The notes: generated by a model not told the origin, from the letters alone. Numbered from the stretch's first letter, positions 36,606 to 51,225 are shown. The stretch: DNA of 64,000 nucleotides from Sphingomonas naasensis (GCF_004792695.1 NZ_SRXU01000001.1:806001-870000), one strand, 5' to 3'. Numbers and translations: made by a program.

Positions 36606-39320
36606 TTAGAAGTTGACGTTCACCGAGGCGAGTGCCCGGCGCCCGGTGCGGTAGACGCCACGCGGCAGACGCGGCGTGTTGGCATAGGCGTAATATTCGC
36701 TGTCGGTGAGGTTCATGCCCGAGATGGTGAGGCCGATATTCTCGGTGATGTTGTAGGTCGCCGAGAGATCGACGTTCGCCGTGTCGCGGACGAACATGTT
36801 GTCGCCGCGATCGATCCCGGTGAAGTATTTCGACCGCCAGGTGTAGGTCCCCCGGATCGCGATCGGGCCGCTCTCGAAGAACGGGCTCAGGCTCACCTGG
36901 TGCCGCGAGTTGAACGGCAGATCCGCGTCGTTCTGACCCTTGCCATCCGAATAAGTGTAGTTGGCCAGCACGCCGAACCCATAGGGCAGGCTCTGCTGAT
37001 AGGCGATCGCGAAGCCCTTCACCTGCGCCGAGCCGGCATTGAACGGCCGGCTGACATTATAGGTCGAGATCGTGTTACGCGAGGTGTTGAAATGCTGCTC
37101 GGGCACCGTCCGCGAGAGGATGTAGTTGGTGATGTTCTTGTAGAAAATCTCGCCGGCAAGGATCGCGCGCGGCGCGAAATACCATTCGAGCGACGCGTTG
37201 AAATTGTCCGATTCATAGGGATCGAGATCGGGGTTGCCGCCGCCGCCGGTGAGGATCGAATCCGCCAGCCAGAAGGAGTTGGTCATGTCGGCATAGTTGG
37301 GCCGCGCGATCACCTGCGTCGCCGCTGCGCGGAAGATCAGATCCTTCTTGAGATCGATCGCGATGTTGATCGACGGCAGGACGTTCTCATAGGTCTTGTT
37401 CGTCGCCTGCCACACCCAGTCCGTCGCCGCGGCGCAAGTGCCCGAGGTGCAGACGAAACCGGCGCTCTCGCTCGAGGTGTTGACGTAGCGCGCACCGATA
37501 TTGCCGCGCAGCGCGCCCTGCTCGAAGTTGATCTGCGCATAGGCGGCGTGAATGTCCTCGGTGACATCCCAGTTGCCCGCCGCGAACTCGACCGCGGCGA
37601 ACTGCGACGGCGTCGGCACTGCGCCACCGCCGGGCACCCAGCTGCCGCCCTCGACATAATCGACCATCGAATTGCCGTCGATCTTGAAGCGGCCGGTCAT
37701 CTGGTCGTTCACGCCGTTGAAGCCGCGCAGATAGTTGTCGCTGACCTGACTCGTGTTGAACTGCCCGGCCGGCACGTTGACGCCCGCGACGGTGACACCG
37801 GCATAGCGCTGCCCGGTCTCGTGGCGACGATATTTATAGCCGACCTGCAGGCTCTTGAGGCTGCCGTCGAACTTGAAGGTCAGATCGGCCTGGCCATAGC
37901 GCTCCTTGTCGCTGGTCGGCTTCTCGACGAGGTTGCCGCTCCAGCCCGGATCGGTCCGGAAGGCTGCGGGATTGCCGAGCACGTCGGTGGTGTAGCTGAT
38001 CGTTCCGGGGCTGCCGGGCGCGCCGCTGATGTCGACGGTGTAGTTCGCCCAGTTGAGGAACTCGAGGAACACCTGCTTCTTGGTGCCGCCATCGGCATCG
38101 GACATGCCACCTTCGACGTTGAGGTTCCAGTTGACGCCTTCCCAGCCGACCTGGCCGTGCCACGTCTCGGAATGCATCTCGGCGGTGCGATATTGCGCGT
38201 CGAGCACCGAGAGCGCGTTGGTGAACGATGCCTGGGTGACGATGCCGTCCTGCACCTGCAGCGCATTGAGCTGGCCGGCGCTGTTCCAGACATTGCCCGG
38301 GAAGGCGTACATCGACTGGTTGAGGTTGTCATAGGTCGCGTCGATGCGGAGATAATCCACGCCGACCGTCAGCTCGGGCACCGGCCGCCACTGCGCTGCC
38401 GCCGAATAGGTCAGGCGCTCGCGACCCTGCTCGAAATAGGACGTGCCGAACGCGTTGGGGAACACCGCCTTGGGATTGGCGGTGAGCGTCGTTGCGCAGG
38501 CGCCGGTGCAATCGGCCGGGGTGGCGACGCTGCCGTCCTGGTTGAAGGTCGGCAATCGCGAATCGGTGCCGGCGTCGTTGCGGCCCGACCAGAAGTCCGC
38601 GGTGATCGTGCCATAGGCCTCGAGGCCGTCGCGGCGCAGGCGATCCTTGGCGCGCTGGAACGAGGCGAGCAGGCCGATCGTGCCGGCCTCGTTGTGCCAG
38701 CTGACCAGCGCCGAACCCTGCACGTCGCCCTTTTCCGAGCGATCATTGTAGAGATAGCCGAGCGACCCGGCGACGGTGAACGGTTTGAGATCGAGCGGCC
38801 GACGGGTGATCACGTTGACCGTGCCGCCGATCGAGCCTTCGTCGATCCGCGCCTCGGGCGACTTGTGCACATCTACCCGGCTGACGAGCTGCGGCGCGAG
38901 CAGCGCGTAGTTGAAGGTGCGACCCGGGGAGTCGAGGATGAACCAGTCGGCCGACGCGACGGTCTGGCCGTTGAGCAAGGTGCGGTTGAGCGCCGGATCG
39001 GTGCCGAGGATCGAGACCTTCTCGCCCTGGCCGAACTGGCGGTCGACGGTCACGCCCGGTACCAGCGTCAGCGCCTCGGCGACATTGGTGTTGGGGAATT
39101 TGCCGACATCCTCGGCCGAGATCGAATCGACGATCGAATTGGCGTTGCGCTTGACTTCGATCGCCGCCGCCAGCGAGGCGCGGTAGCCGGTGACGACGAC
39201 TTCCTCGCCGTCCTGGGCCTCGGCCGCGGCCGGCGTCTCGTCAGCGGTCTGTGCGTATGCGGCACCGGAAAACAGCGCCATCGCGCTGGCGGTGCCAATC
39301 AGAAAGGCCCGAATCCGCAT
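36606..39320 (-). CDS. TonB-dependent receptor (TIGR01782 type), chitooligosaccharide/GlcNAc uptake
   Basis: The product is 904 residues with a signal peptide (..FSGAAYAQ, 24 residues). The TonB box EEVVVTGYRASLAAAIEVKR is followed by SISAEDVGKFPNTNVAEAL and VDRQFGQGEKVSILG, the hallmark start of the Xanthomonas/Caulobacter-type receptor family. The plug has DEGSIGGTVNVITRRPLDL, and the barrel ends in Phe (LASVNVNF). Position in the GlcNAc cluster, divergent from the GntR regulator, indicates import of GlcNAc-containing oligosaccharides. A strong terminator follows the gene. Confidence 0.93.
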   Translation of the reverse strand: MRIRAFLIGTASAMALFSGAAYAQTADETPAAAEAQDGEEVVVTGYRASLAAAIEVKRNANSIVDSISAEDVGKFPNTNVAEALTLVPGVTVDRQFGQGEKVSILGTDPALNRTLLNGQTVASADWFILDSPGRTFNYALLAPQLVSRVDVHKSPEARIDEGSIGGTVNVITRRPLDLKPFTVAGSLGYLYNDRSEKGDVQGSALVSWHNEAGTIGLLASFQRAKDRLRRDGLEAYGTITADFWSGRNDAGTDSRLPTFNQDGSVATPADCTGACATTLTANPKAVFPNAFGTSYFEQGRERLTYSAAAQWRPVPELTVGVDYLRIDATYDNLNQSMYAFPGNVWNSAGQLNALQVQDGIVTQASFTNALSVLDAQYRTAEMHSETWHGQVGWEGVNWNLNVEGGMSDADGGTKKQVFLEFLNWANYTVDISGAPGSPGTISYTTDVLGNPAAFRTDPGWSGNLVEKPTSDKERYGQADLTFKFDGSLKSLQVGYKYRRHETGQRYAGVTVAGVNVPAGQFNTSQVSDNYLRGFNGVNDQMTGRFKIDGNSMVDYVEGGSWVPGGGAVPTPSQFAAVEFAAGNWDVTEDIHAAYAQINFEQGALRGNIGARYVNTSSESAGFVCTSGTCAAATDWVWQATNKTYENVLPSINIAIDLKKDLIFRAAATQVIARPNYADMTNSFWLADSILTGGGGNPDLDPYESDNFNASLEWYFAPRAILAGEIFYKNITNYILSRTVPEQHFNTSRNTISTYNVSRPFNAGSAQVKGFAIAYQQSLPYGFGVLANYTYSDGKGQNDADLPFNSRHQVSLSPFFESGPIAIRGTYTWRSKYFTGIDRGDNMFVRDTANVDLSATYNITENIGLTISGMNLTDSEYYAYANTPRLPRGVYRTGRRALASVNVNF

Positions 39321-39358
39321 GTCTCTTCCCCTTATGATCCCAGTGGCATGCCTTTTTT

Positions 39359-39516
39359 ATACCAGTTGCATACCATTGAGCGGACCATCCGTCAGACCTT
39401 TGAGGCCGTCAAGAGGGATTCTTTCACTAATGTGACGACGCGATGCATTTTGTGGGTAGCGTGTGGTCTCTTATTGGTATTAGTATTGCGTATCACGCAC
39501 CTACGTCCAATGGTAG
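39359..39516. promoter_or_regulatory. TGGTAT-type repeats in the divergent GlcNAc promoter region
   Basis: The 204-nt gap between the receptor (start 39320) and the GntR gene (start 39525) is AT-richer than its surroundings. It holds two ATACCA boxes (39359-39364, 39370-39375), a TGGTAT box (39475-39480) and TGGTAG (39511-39516), so the elements point inwards from both promoters. They are candidate half-sites for the neighbouring GntR/UTRA repressor. No exact full palindrome is seen. Confidence 0.35.
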
Positions 39517-39524
39517 GAACCGAA

Positions 39525-40268
39525 ATGCCGCTTCTGGCCGAAAAGATACGACCACTTGATGGAACCGGGAGCGGACCGCTCTACCGGCGGCTGGAGGATG
39601 CGTTGCGCGACGCGTTGCGCGATCAGGTGCTCAAGCCCAACGAGGCGCTGCCCGCCGAACGCGATCTCGCCGCCGATCTCTCGGTATCGCGCATCACACT
39701 GCGCAAGGCGCTCGATACGCTGGTGGGCGAAGGCTTGCTCATCCGCCGCCAGGGCGCGGGCACCTTCGTCGCCGGGCGCGTCGAGAAGCAATTCGCGAAA
39801 CTCTCGTCCTTTTCGGAAGACATGGCGGCGCGCGGGCGCATTGTGCGCAGCGAATGGCTGGTGCGCGCCTCGGGCGCAGTTACTCCCGACGAATCGCTCA
39901 AGCTTGGCTTGAGCCCCGGCACGCCGGTCTATCGCTTCAACCGCATCCGCTATGCCGACGATACGCCCATGGCGATCGAATATTCGACGATCCCCGGCTT
40001 CGGGCTGGCGAGCGAGGAGGATGTCGGCGCGTCGCTCTACGCCGCGCTCGAAGCGACCGGCAATCGGCCTGCGCGCGCGCTCCAGCGCCTTCGCGCGGTC
40101 CTGTTCGACGCCGAGCAGGCGCAGTTGCTGGGGATCGAAGCGGGTGCGCCGGGGCTTTATATCGAACGCCGCGGATTTTTGGCGGACGGCCGGGTGATCG
40201 AGGCGACGCAGAGCTGGTATCGCGGCGACGCCTATGACTTCGTCGCCGAGCTCGACACGCGAGGCTGA
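39525..40268 (+). CDS. GntR-family regulator with UTRA domain (NagR/NagQ-like)
   Basis: The product is 247 residues. The winged helix is PLYRRLEDALRDALRDQVL, ALPAERDLAADLSVSRITLR and KALDTLVGEGLLIRRQGAGT. The UTRA ligand domain follows (PGTPVYRFNRIRYADDTPMA, GLYIERRGF, ATQSWYRGDAYDF). UTRA regulators of this type commonly sense GlcNAc-6-P or GlcN-6-P. Start ATG 39525 has AGGA 6 nt upstream; ATG 39510 is an alternative. It is followed after 4 nt by the SIS gene and nagA, so it belongs to the catabolic operon and is divergent from the receptor. Confidence 0.92.
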   Translation: MPLLAEKIRPLDGTGSGPLYRRLEDALRDALRDQVLKPNEALPAERDLAADLSVSRITLRKALDTLVGEGLLIRRQGAGTFVAGRVEKQFAKLSSFSEDMAARGRIVRSEWLVRASGAVTPDESLKLGLSPGTPVYRFNRIRYADDTPMAIEYSTIPGFGLASEEDVGASLYAALEATGNRPARALQRLRAVLFDAEQAQLLGIEAGAPGLYIERRGFLADGRVIEATQSWYRGDAYDFVAELDTRG

Positions 40269-40272
40269 TGCA

Positions 40273-41304
40273 GTGACGGTTCCAGAAAACACCCGGATGT
40301 TCAGCGAGGCCGGTGAGGCCGCAGCGGTGGTGCGCCGCCAGCTCGCCGCCAATCAGGTCGCGGTGAGCGCGCTCGCCGCCGAGCTTCGTGCCGCGCCACC
40401 ACGTGGCGTGCTCACCTGCGCGCGCGGCAGCTCGGATCATGCCGCGACCTTCGGCAAATATCTGATCGAGACCCGCGCCGGCGTGCTCACCACCTCGGCG
40501 GCCCCTTCGATCTCGTCGGTCTATGGTGCCGCGGCGAACCTCGCCGGCATGCTGGCGATCGGCATCTCGCAATCGGGCAAGAGCCCCGACATTCTCGCGG
40601 CAATGCGCGCGGCGAAACAGGGCGGCGCGCGCACCGCGGCGCTGGTCAATACCGCCGGGTCGCCGCTGGCCGCGGAAGTCGATACCTTCCTCCCGCTTCA
40701 CGCCGGCGCCGAGATCAGCGTAGCCGCGACCAAATCCTATATCGCCAGCCTCGCCGCGCTGCTCCACCTCGTCGGCGAATGGGCGGGCGACGGTGAATTG
40801 CTCGAGGCGCTCCACGAGGCGCCGGCGCTGCTCGAACGCGCCTGGGCGGCCGATTGGTCGCCGATGGTCGACAAGCTTGCCGACGCGCGCGGGCTCTACG
40901 TCATCGGGCGCGGGCTCGGTTTCGGCGTCGCGCAGGAAGCGGCGCTCAAGTTCAAGGAGACGTGCGGGCTCCACGCCGAGGCGTTCAGCGCCGCCGAGGT
41001 CCGTCACGGCCCGATGGCGCTGGTCGGCCCGGACTTCCCGCTGCTCGTCTTCCGCCAGGCCGACGAGACCGCCGACGGCGTCGACGAGCTCGTCGCCGAG
41101 GTGCTCGCGCGCGGCGGTCAGGTGCTGGTCAGCGGCGGCGACGTGCCCGGCGCTATCCAGTTGCCGCATCCGGCCGCGCATCCCGCGATCGAGCCGATGC
41201 TGCAGATCCAGGCTTTCTACCGCGCGGCCAACGCGCTCTCGCTGCGCCGGGGCTTCGATCCCGATCGCCCTCCCCTGCTCGCCAAGGTCACCGAAACCGT
41301 CTGA
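40273..41304 (+). CDS. nagB-II: SIS-domain glucosamine-6-phosphate deaminase (NagB-II type)
   Basis: The product is 343 residues with two SIS domains as in the isomerase half of GlmS but no glutaminase domain. Motifs are LTCARGSSDHAATFGKYLIE, ISQSGKSPDILAAMRAAKQG, VAATKSYIASLA, and AAEVRHGPMALVGPDFPLL. Next to nagA such proteins act as GlcN-6-P deaminases replacing classic NagB, which is absent here. The start is GTG 40273 (VTVPENTRMF), 4 nt after the regulator stop. The stop overlaps the nagA start (TGATG). Confidence 0.88.
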   Translation: MTVPENTRMFSEAGEAAAVVRRQLAANQVAVSALAAELRAAPPRGVLTCARGSSDHAATFGKYLIETRAGVLTTSAAPSISSVYGAAANLAGMLAIGISQSGKSPDILAAMRAAKQGGARTAALVNTAGSPLAAEVDTFLPLHAGAEISVAATKSYIASLAALLHLVGEWAGDGELLEALHEAPALLERAWAADWSPMVDKLADARGLYVIGRGLGFGVAQEAALKFKETCGLHAEAFSAAEVRHGPMALVGPDFPLLVFRQADETADGVDELVAEVLARGGQVLVSGGDVPGAIQLPHPAAHPAIEPMLQIQAFYRAANALSLRRGFDPDRPPLLAKVTETV

Positions 41305-42446
41305 TGGTCACTGCTCTGGTCCATGGCCGCGTGCTTCGCGCGGGCGCCCTTCGCGACGGTGAGGCCGTGCTTCTCGACGGCGAACGCATTGCCGCGATCG
41401 TGCCTCTGGCCGAGGTTCCCGCGGACGCGGCACGGCACGATCTTCAGGGCGCGATGCTGCTCCCCGGCTTCATCGACACGCAGGTCAATGGCGGCGGCGG
41501 CGTGCTGTTCAACGATTCGACCAGCGTCGAGGGGATCGCCGCGATCGGCGCGGCGCACCGCCGCTTCGGCACCACCGGTTTCCTGCCGACCCTGATCAGC
41601 GACGATCTCGAGGTGATCCGCCACGCCGTCGCCGCGGTGGATGCCGCGATCACCGAAGGCGTGCCGGGCGTGCTCGGCATCCATATCGAGGGCCCCTTCC
41701 TCAACGTCGAACGCCGCGGCATCCACCGCGCCGACAAAATCCGGGAGCTCGACGAGGAAGGCCTCGCGATCCTGACTTCGCTCAAGCGCGGCCGCACCTT
41801 GGTGACGCTCGCGCCGGAGCGGACCACGCCCGCCACGATCCGTCGACTGACCGATGCGGGCGTGATCGTCGCAGCGGGACACAGCAACGCGACCTACGAA
41901 CAGTCGATCGCCGCGGTCGAGGCCGGCACCACCGGCATCACCCATTTGTTCAACGCGATGTCGCCGCTCACCTCGCGCGCGCCGGGGCTCACCGGCGCCT
42001 CGCTCGAACGCCCCGAGCTGATCTGCGGGATCATCGTCGATGGCCATCATGTCAGCCCGACGACGCTCAAGATCGCGTTGCGCTGCAAACCGCCCGAGCA
42101 GCTGATGCTGGTCACCGACGCGATGCCCTCGGTCGGCAGCGACAGCGACGAATTCCTGTTGCAGGGCCGCCATATCCGCGTCCTCGACGGGGTCTGCCGC
42201 GACGTCGACGGCACCATCGCGGGTTCGCATCTCGACATGGCCACTGCGCTCGCCAATACGATGCGGCTGCTCGGCGCGCCGATCGAAGCCGCGGCCTGCA
42301 TGGCCGCCCACGCGCCCGCTGCGTTCCTCGGCCTCGCCGACAGCCTCGGCCAGATCGCGCCCGGATACCGCGCGGATCTCGTCGCGCTCGACGATGCGTT
42401 CCACGTCACCGGCACGTGGATCGGCGGCGCCGGGATCGAAGCCTAG
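41304..42446 (+). CDS. nagA: N-acetylglucosamine-6-phosphate deacetylase
   Basis: The product is 380 residues of the amidohydrolase superfamily. Landmarks are LPGFIDTQVNGGGG, GIHIEGPFLN (metal-binding Glu), VAAGHSNA, GITHLFNAMSPLTSRAPGL and LVTDAMPSVGS with the catalytic Asp. It converts GlcNAc-6-P to GlcN-6-P and acetate. ATG 41304 overlaps the SIS gene stop. The stop TAG shares the palindrome CTAG with the stop of the convergent kinase gene. Confidence 0.95.
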   Translation: MVTALVHGRVLRAGALRDGEAVLLDGERIAAIVPLAEVPADAARHDLQGAMLLPGFIDTQVNGGGGVLFNDSTSVEGIAAIGAAHRRFGTTGFLPTLISDDLEVIRHAVAAVDAAITEGVPGVLGIHIEGPFLNVERRGIHRADKIRELDEEGLAILTSLKRGRTLVTLAPERTTPATIRRLTDAGVIVAAGHSNATYEQSIAAVEAGTTGITHLFNAMSPLTSRAPGLTGASLERPELICGIIVDGHHVSPTTLKIALRCKPPEQLMLVTDAMPSVGSDSDEFLLQGRHIRVLDGVCRDVDGTIAGSHLDMATALANTMRLLGAPIEAAACMAAHAPAAFLGLADSLGQIAPGYRADLVALDDAFHVTGTWIGGAGIEA

Positions 42447-44521
42447 CCCAACGCCGCCGCGCGACGTTCGCGCAACGCCGATTTGAGCTGATCGGGCGTG
42501 AACGGCTTGTCGAGGATCCGGACATTGATCGCCTCGGCGACGCCCATGTCGGATTCGGCATAGCCGGTGATCACCAGCGCCGGGAAATCCGCGCGCTCGA
42601 CACGGACCTGCCGGACCAGTTCGGCACCCGACATGCGCGGCATCGCATAGTCGGTGATCAGCAGGTCGAACGCCGCCGGATCCTTGCGGAACAGTTCGAG
42701 CGCGTGCGCGCCTTCGGTGACGTGCGTCACGCTGTGGCCGAGGTCCTCGAGCAGCGCGGCGGTGGTGGCGCGGACACCGTCATGGTCGTCGACCAGCAGG
42801 ATGTTCATCGTGATCGAAACACCGTCGAGCACTTCCGCGACCTCGACTTCGATCCCGGTCTGGCCATCGCTCTCGGGTGCGCGCGGCAGCCATATCTCGA
42901 CGCAGGTGCCGCGGCCGAGCTCGCTGTCGACGCGCACCTCGCCGCCCGATTGCTGCGCGAAGCCATAGACCATGCTGAGCCCCAGCCCGGTGCCCTTGCC
43001 CACCGGCTTGGTGGTGAAGAAGGGCTCGAGCACCTGCTCGATCATCTCGGGCGCGATGCCGCAGCCGGTATCGCCCACGCCGATCACGACATAAAGGCCC
43101 GGCTTGAGGCCGGTCCGCCCAACCTGCTCGGTGATCTCGCGATCTTCGGCCGCCACGGTGACGACACCACCTTCGGGCATCGCGTCGCGCGCGTTGATGA
43201 TCAGATTCATCAGCGCCAGCTCGAGCTGCGAGGTGTCGGCATAGACCGGCGACACGTGATCGGCGAGCTTCCACTCGAGCTCGACCATCCCGCCCAGCGT
43301 GTGGGTGAGCAGGTTGGTCACTGACTGGGCGAGCCGCGGGATCTGGACCGAGGCGGGTTCGAGCTTCTGGCGGCGGGCGAAGGCCAGCAGATGCTTGACC
43401 AATTCGGCGCCCTGCTCGGCCGCGTGTCTGGTCATGCCGACGATCTTCGCCTGATCGTCGCTCAGCGACACACGGCGCTCGATCATGCCCAGCCCGCCGA
43501 GCACCGCGGCGAGCAGATTGTTGAAATCATGCGCGATACCGCCGGTCAGCTGACCGATCGCATCCATCTTGCGCGCCTGGGTGAGCTGGCTCTCGAGCTC
43601 CTTGCGGTCGGTGACGTCGAGCAGGGTGCCGGCGAACTCGACCGGATTGCCGAAGGAATCGCGCACCAGCACCGCCTGATCGAGGAAATGCCTGTACTGG
43701 CCATCGGCGCATTGCCAGCGATACTCGATCGCGAGCGACTGACCGGTGCGGCGTCCGCCCATCGCCTCGACCACGCGACCACGGTCGTCGCCATGCAACC
43801 GGTCCACCCAGAGCGTCGGCGAGCGCTGGAGGTCCTCGAAGGCATAGCCGGTGAGCGCCTGAAAGTTGCCGCTGACGAATTTGGGGATGCGCGGCGCCGC
43901 GTCGATCTCCTCGAGATAGAGGATGATCGGCAGCGACTGGATGATCGCCGCCTGGCGCTGCTCGGCGAGGCGCAGTTCCTGCTCGACGCGAAGCCGCTCG
44001 GCATTGGCGCGCAGATTGGCGTCGAGCAGCGCCTGCTCCTGCCGGGCCTTGCGCTGGATCTCCTTCGTCATCGTGAACAGATCGACGAACACCGCGACCT
44101 TGGACTGCAGCACGATCGGATCGACCGGCTTGAACACATAGTCCACTGCGCCCATCGAATAGCCGCGCAGCAGATGCTCGCTCTCCTTGTTGACCGCGGA
44201 GAGGAAGACGATCGGCACGCGCTTGGTCTGCTCGCGCGAGCGGATGATCTGCGCGGTCTCATAGCCGTCGATGCCGGGCATGTAGACGTCGAGCAGGATC
44301 ACCGCGAACTCGCCCTTGAGGAGCTGGCGCAGCGCCTCCTCGCCCGAATTGGCGACGACGACTTCGGCCACGTCCTCGAGCACGGTGCGGATCGCGAGCA
44401 GGTTGCGCTCGTCATCGTCGACGACGAGGACCCTGGCGCGATCTTCCATGACGTCGGCGTCTTTCACAAGCGGGGCCTCGGCGATCGTGGCGTCTCGGGT
44501 GGCAGGGAGTCTCGAGCCCAT
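42443..44521 (-). CDS. Hybrid histidine kinase, REC-PAS-HisKA-HATPase-REC
   Basis: The product is about 692 residues and soluble. An N-terminal receiver domain (VLVVDDDERNLLAIRTVLED, phospho-Asp in ILLDVYMPGIDGYE) is followed by a coiled region, a PAS domain (around FVSGNFQALTGYAFEDLQRS), and HisKA with GGIAHDFNNLLAAVLGGL. The HATPase (GDTGCGIAPEMIEQV, GTGLGLSMVYGFAQQSGG) precedes a second receiver (ILLVDDHDGVRATTAALLED, ITDYAMPRMSG). The start is ATG 44521, 7 nt after the upstream kinase gene; ATG 44449 is an alternative. The pair likely forms one relay, with this protein receiving phosphate through its N-terminal receiver. Confidence 0.9.
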   Translation of the reverse strand: MGSRLPATRDATIAEAPLVKDADVMEDRARVLVVDDDERNLLAIRTVLEDVAEVVVANSGEEALRQLLKGEFAVILLDVYMPGIDGYETAQIIRSREQTKRVPIVFLSAVNKESEHLLRGYSMGAVDYVFKPVDPIVLQSKVAVFVDLFTMTKEIQRKARQEQALLDANLRANAERLRVEQELRLAEQRQAAIIQSLPIILYLEEIDAAPRIPKFVSGNFQALTGYAFEDLQRSPTLWVDRLHGDDRGRVVEAMGGRRTGQSLAIEYRWQCADGQYRHFLDQAVLVRDSFGNPVEFAGTLLDVTDRKELESQLTQARKMDAIGQLTGGIAHDFNNLLAAVLGGLGMIERRVSLSDDQAKIVGMTRHAAEQGAELVKHLLAFARRQKLEPASVQIPRLAQSVTNLLTHTLGGMVELEWKLADHVSPVYADTSQLELALMNLIINARDAMPEGGVVTVAAEDREITEQVGRTGLKPGLYVVIGVGDTGCGIAPEMIEQVLEPFFTTKPVGKGTGLGLSMVYGFAQQSGGEVRVDSELGRGTCVEIWLPRAPESDGQTGIEVEVAEVLDGVSITMNILLVDDHDGVRATTAALLEDLGHSVTHVTEGAHALELFRKDPAAFDLLITDYAMPRMSGAELVRQVRVERADFPALVITGYAESDMGVAEAINVRILDKPFTPDQLKSALRERRAAALG

Positions 44522-44528
44522 CCGCACC

Positions 44529-49916
<5,388 letters not shown>

Positions 49917-50117
49917 CTGGCACTCCTGTCAAGATTCTTCCCCCCACCCCGTAAGAATGCTGACTGGCCCCCCGGCCGGACACCTGCATAGCAACAGCCG
50001 GGATGTAGGAAAAGTGAACGCGTACGCGGATTTGCAGCGAATTGCGACAATCCGCAGCTGCATCGCGCAAGGCCGTGAAACTCGGGGGAAACACTCAGAT
50101 GGAAAACGGCGTGGAGA

Positions 50118-50489
50118 ATGCCGGCCAGACAAGAGCTTTCCAGCTTCATCCGCTCGACCTTCCGGTCGGTGTGGGCGCTCGAGCTGCTCTGCTTCCTCAG
50201 GAAGCATCGCGACCGCGCGTGGCCGCAGCGCGACCTCGTCGCGGCGCTTCGCGGCAGCGATCTGGTGGTTTCGCAGAGCATCGAATCGTTGCTCGCCGCG
50301 GGGCTGGTGGTGATCGAGCCCGGGCAATTGGTGCGCTACCAGCCGACTTCGGAGGCAGTCGACGATCTCGCGGATGCGGCGCAAACGCTCTATGCCAGCC
50401 GGCCGGATGCGGTGCGGCGAATGATCGTCGCGCCCACGCCCTCGGGCCTGACCAGCTTCGCCGATGCATTCAAGCTGTGGCGCGACTGA
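50118..50489 (+). CDS. Putative winged-helix protein
   Basis: The product is 123 residues. The pattern WALELLCFLRKHRDRAWPQR, DLVAALRGSDLVVSQSIESL and LAAGLVVIEPGQLVRYQP reads as a winged helix (three helices plus a beta wing), followed by a helical C-terminus. It resembles small regulators but no family is certain. It is divergent from the giant kinase (201-nt gap without other genes) and is followed after 1 nt by two small membrane protein genes, suggesting one operon. It could regulate or respond to the kinase pair; this is inference from location. Confidence 0.7.
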   Translation: MPARQELSSFIRSTFRSVWALELLCFLRKHRDRAWPQRDLVAALRGSDLVVSQSIESLLAAGLVVIEPGQLVRYQPTSEAVDDLADAAQTLYASRPDAVRRMIVAPTPSGLTSFADAFKLWRD

Positions 50490-50490
50490 T

Positions 50491-50769
50491 ATGAGCGCGT
50501 GGTTCCCCTCGATCGTCTATCTGCTCTGCTTCGCGACGAGCGGCGCCTGCGCGTTGCTGCTCGGCCGCAGCTATCGGCGCAGCGGGATGCGACTGCTGCT
50601 GTGGAGCGCCCTGTGCTTCGGCCTGCTCGCCGCGAACAATCTGTTCGTCATCGTCGATCTCGTGCTGATCCGCGATGTGGATTTCGGCCTGGTCCGGCTG
50701 CTGCTGTCGCTCGCCGCGGTGGCGGTGCTGCTCTTCGGCTTCATCTGGGACATGGAGGAAGGCGCATGA
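50491..50769 (+). CDS. Small membrane protein (possibly DUF5985)
   Basis: The product is 92 residues with three predicted helices (FPSIVYLLCFATSGACALLL, LLLWSALCFGLLAANNLFVI, LVRLLLSLAAVAVLLFGFIW). It starts at ATG 50491, 1 nt after the winged-helix gene stop, and its stop overlaps the ATG of the next gene. The family name is tentative. Confidence 0.75.
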   Translation: MSAWFPSIVYLLCFATSGACALLLGRSYRRSGMRLLLWSALCFGLLAANNLFVIVDLVLIRDVDFGLVRLLLSLAAVAVLLFGFIWDMEEGA

Positions 50770-51026
50770 CCCTGATCGTCTTCCTCTCCGGCGCGGTGAC
50801 GCTCGGGTTCGCCGCGGCCGCATTGTTCTTTCTGCGCTTCTGGCGCGACACGCATGACGAGCTCTTCCTCGCCTTCGCGATCGCTTTCCTGCTGCTCGGC
50901 ATCGCCCAGGCAAGCCTCGCGCTCGTCGGAATCCCCGACGAGCAGCGCAGCTGGGTCTATCTGGTCCGGCTGGTGGCGTTCCTGACGATCATCTTCGCGA
51001 TCCTGCGCAAGAACCGGGCGCGCTGA
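50766..51026 (+). CDS. Small membrane protein (possibly DUF5985)
   Basis: The product is 86 residues with three helices (VFLSGAVTLGFAAAALFFLR, FLAFAIAFLLLGIAQASLAL, VYLVRLVAFLTIIFAILR). It resembles the preceding protein in layout, so the two may be partners. ATG 50766 overlaps the previous stop (ATGA). It ends 18 nt before the convergent tRNA-Arg gene. Confidence 0.75.
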   Translation: MTLIVFLSGAVTLGFAAAALFFLRFWRDTHDELFLAFAIAFLLLGIAQASLALVGIPDEQRSWVYLVRLVAFLTIIFAILRKNRAR

Positions 51027-51044
51027 GCCTGCCGAATACGGTGG

Positions 51045-51121
51045 TGGTGACCCGGAGAGGATTCGAACCTCCGACCTCTCGATTAGGAATCGCTTGCTCT
51101 ATCCTGCTGAGCTACCGGGCC
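51045..51121 (-). tRNA. tRNA-Arg (anticodon CCU), CCA encoded
   Basis: Minus strand: acceptor GGCCCGG pairs with CCGGGTC, D-arm GCTC/GAGC, anticodon loop TTCCTAA (CCU, decoding AGG), T-arm GGAGG-TTCGAAT-CCTCT, discriminator A and encoded CCA. The anticodon stem as read (AGCGA/TCGAG) has only three canonical pairs near the loop; the two outer positions do not pair. Confidence 0.92.
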
Positions 51122-51225
51122 ACGCGCCGGTCCGTACCCAGCGGGGCAAACAGGGTCAATCGCCGTCGCTGGCGCAATGGCCCGGCTGCGCATAGCATCC
51201 TCTGGGGAACCGGAGGGGGCGGAGC

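Noticed and set aside
36900..40268. 1122-residue plus-strand frame covering the TonB receptor and GntR gene
   Set aside because: Only the last 247 residues are a real protein (GntR/UTRA from 39525); the rest is antisense to the receptor.
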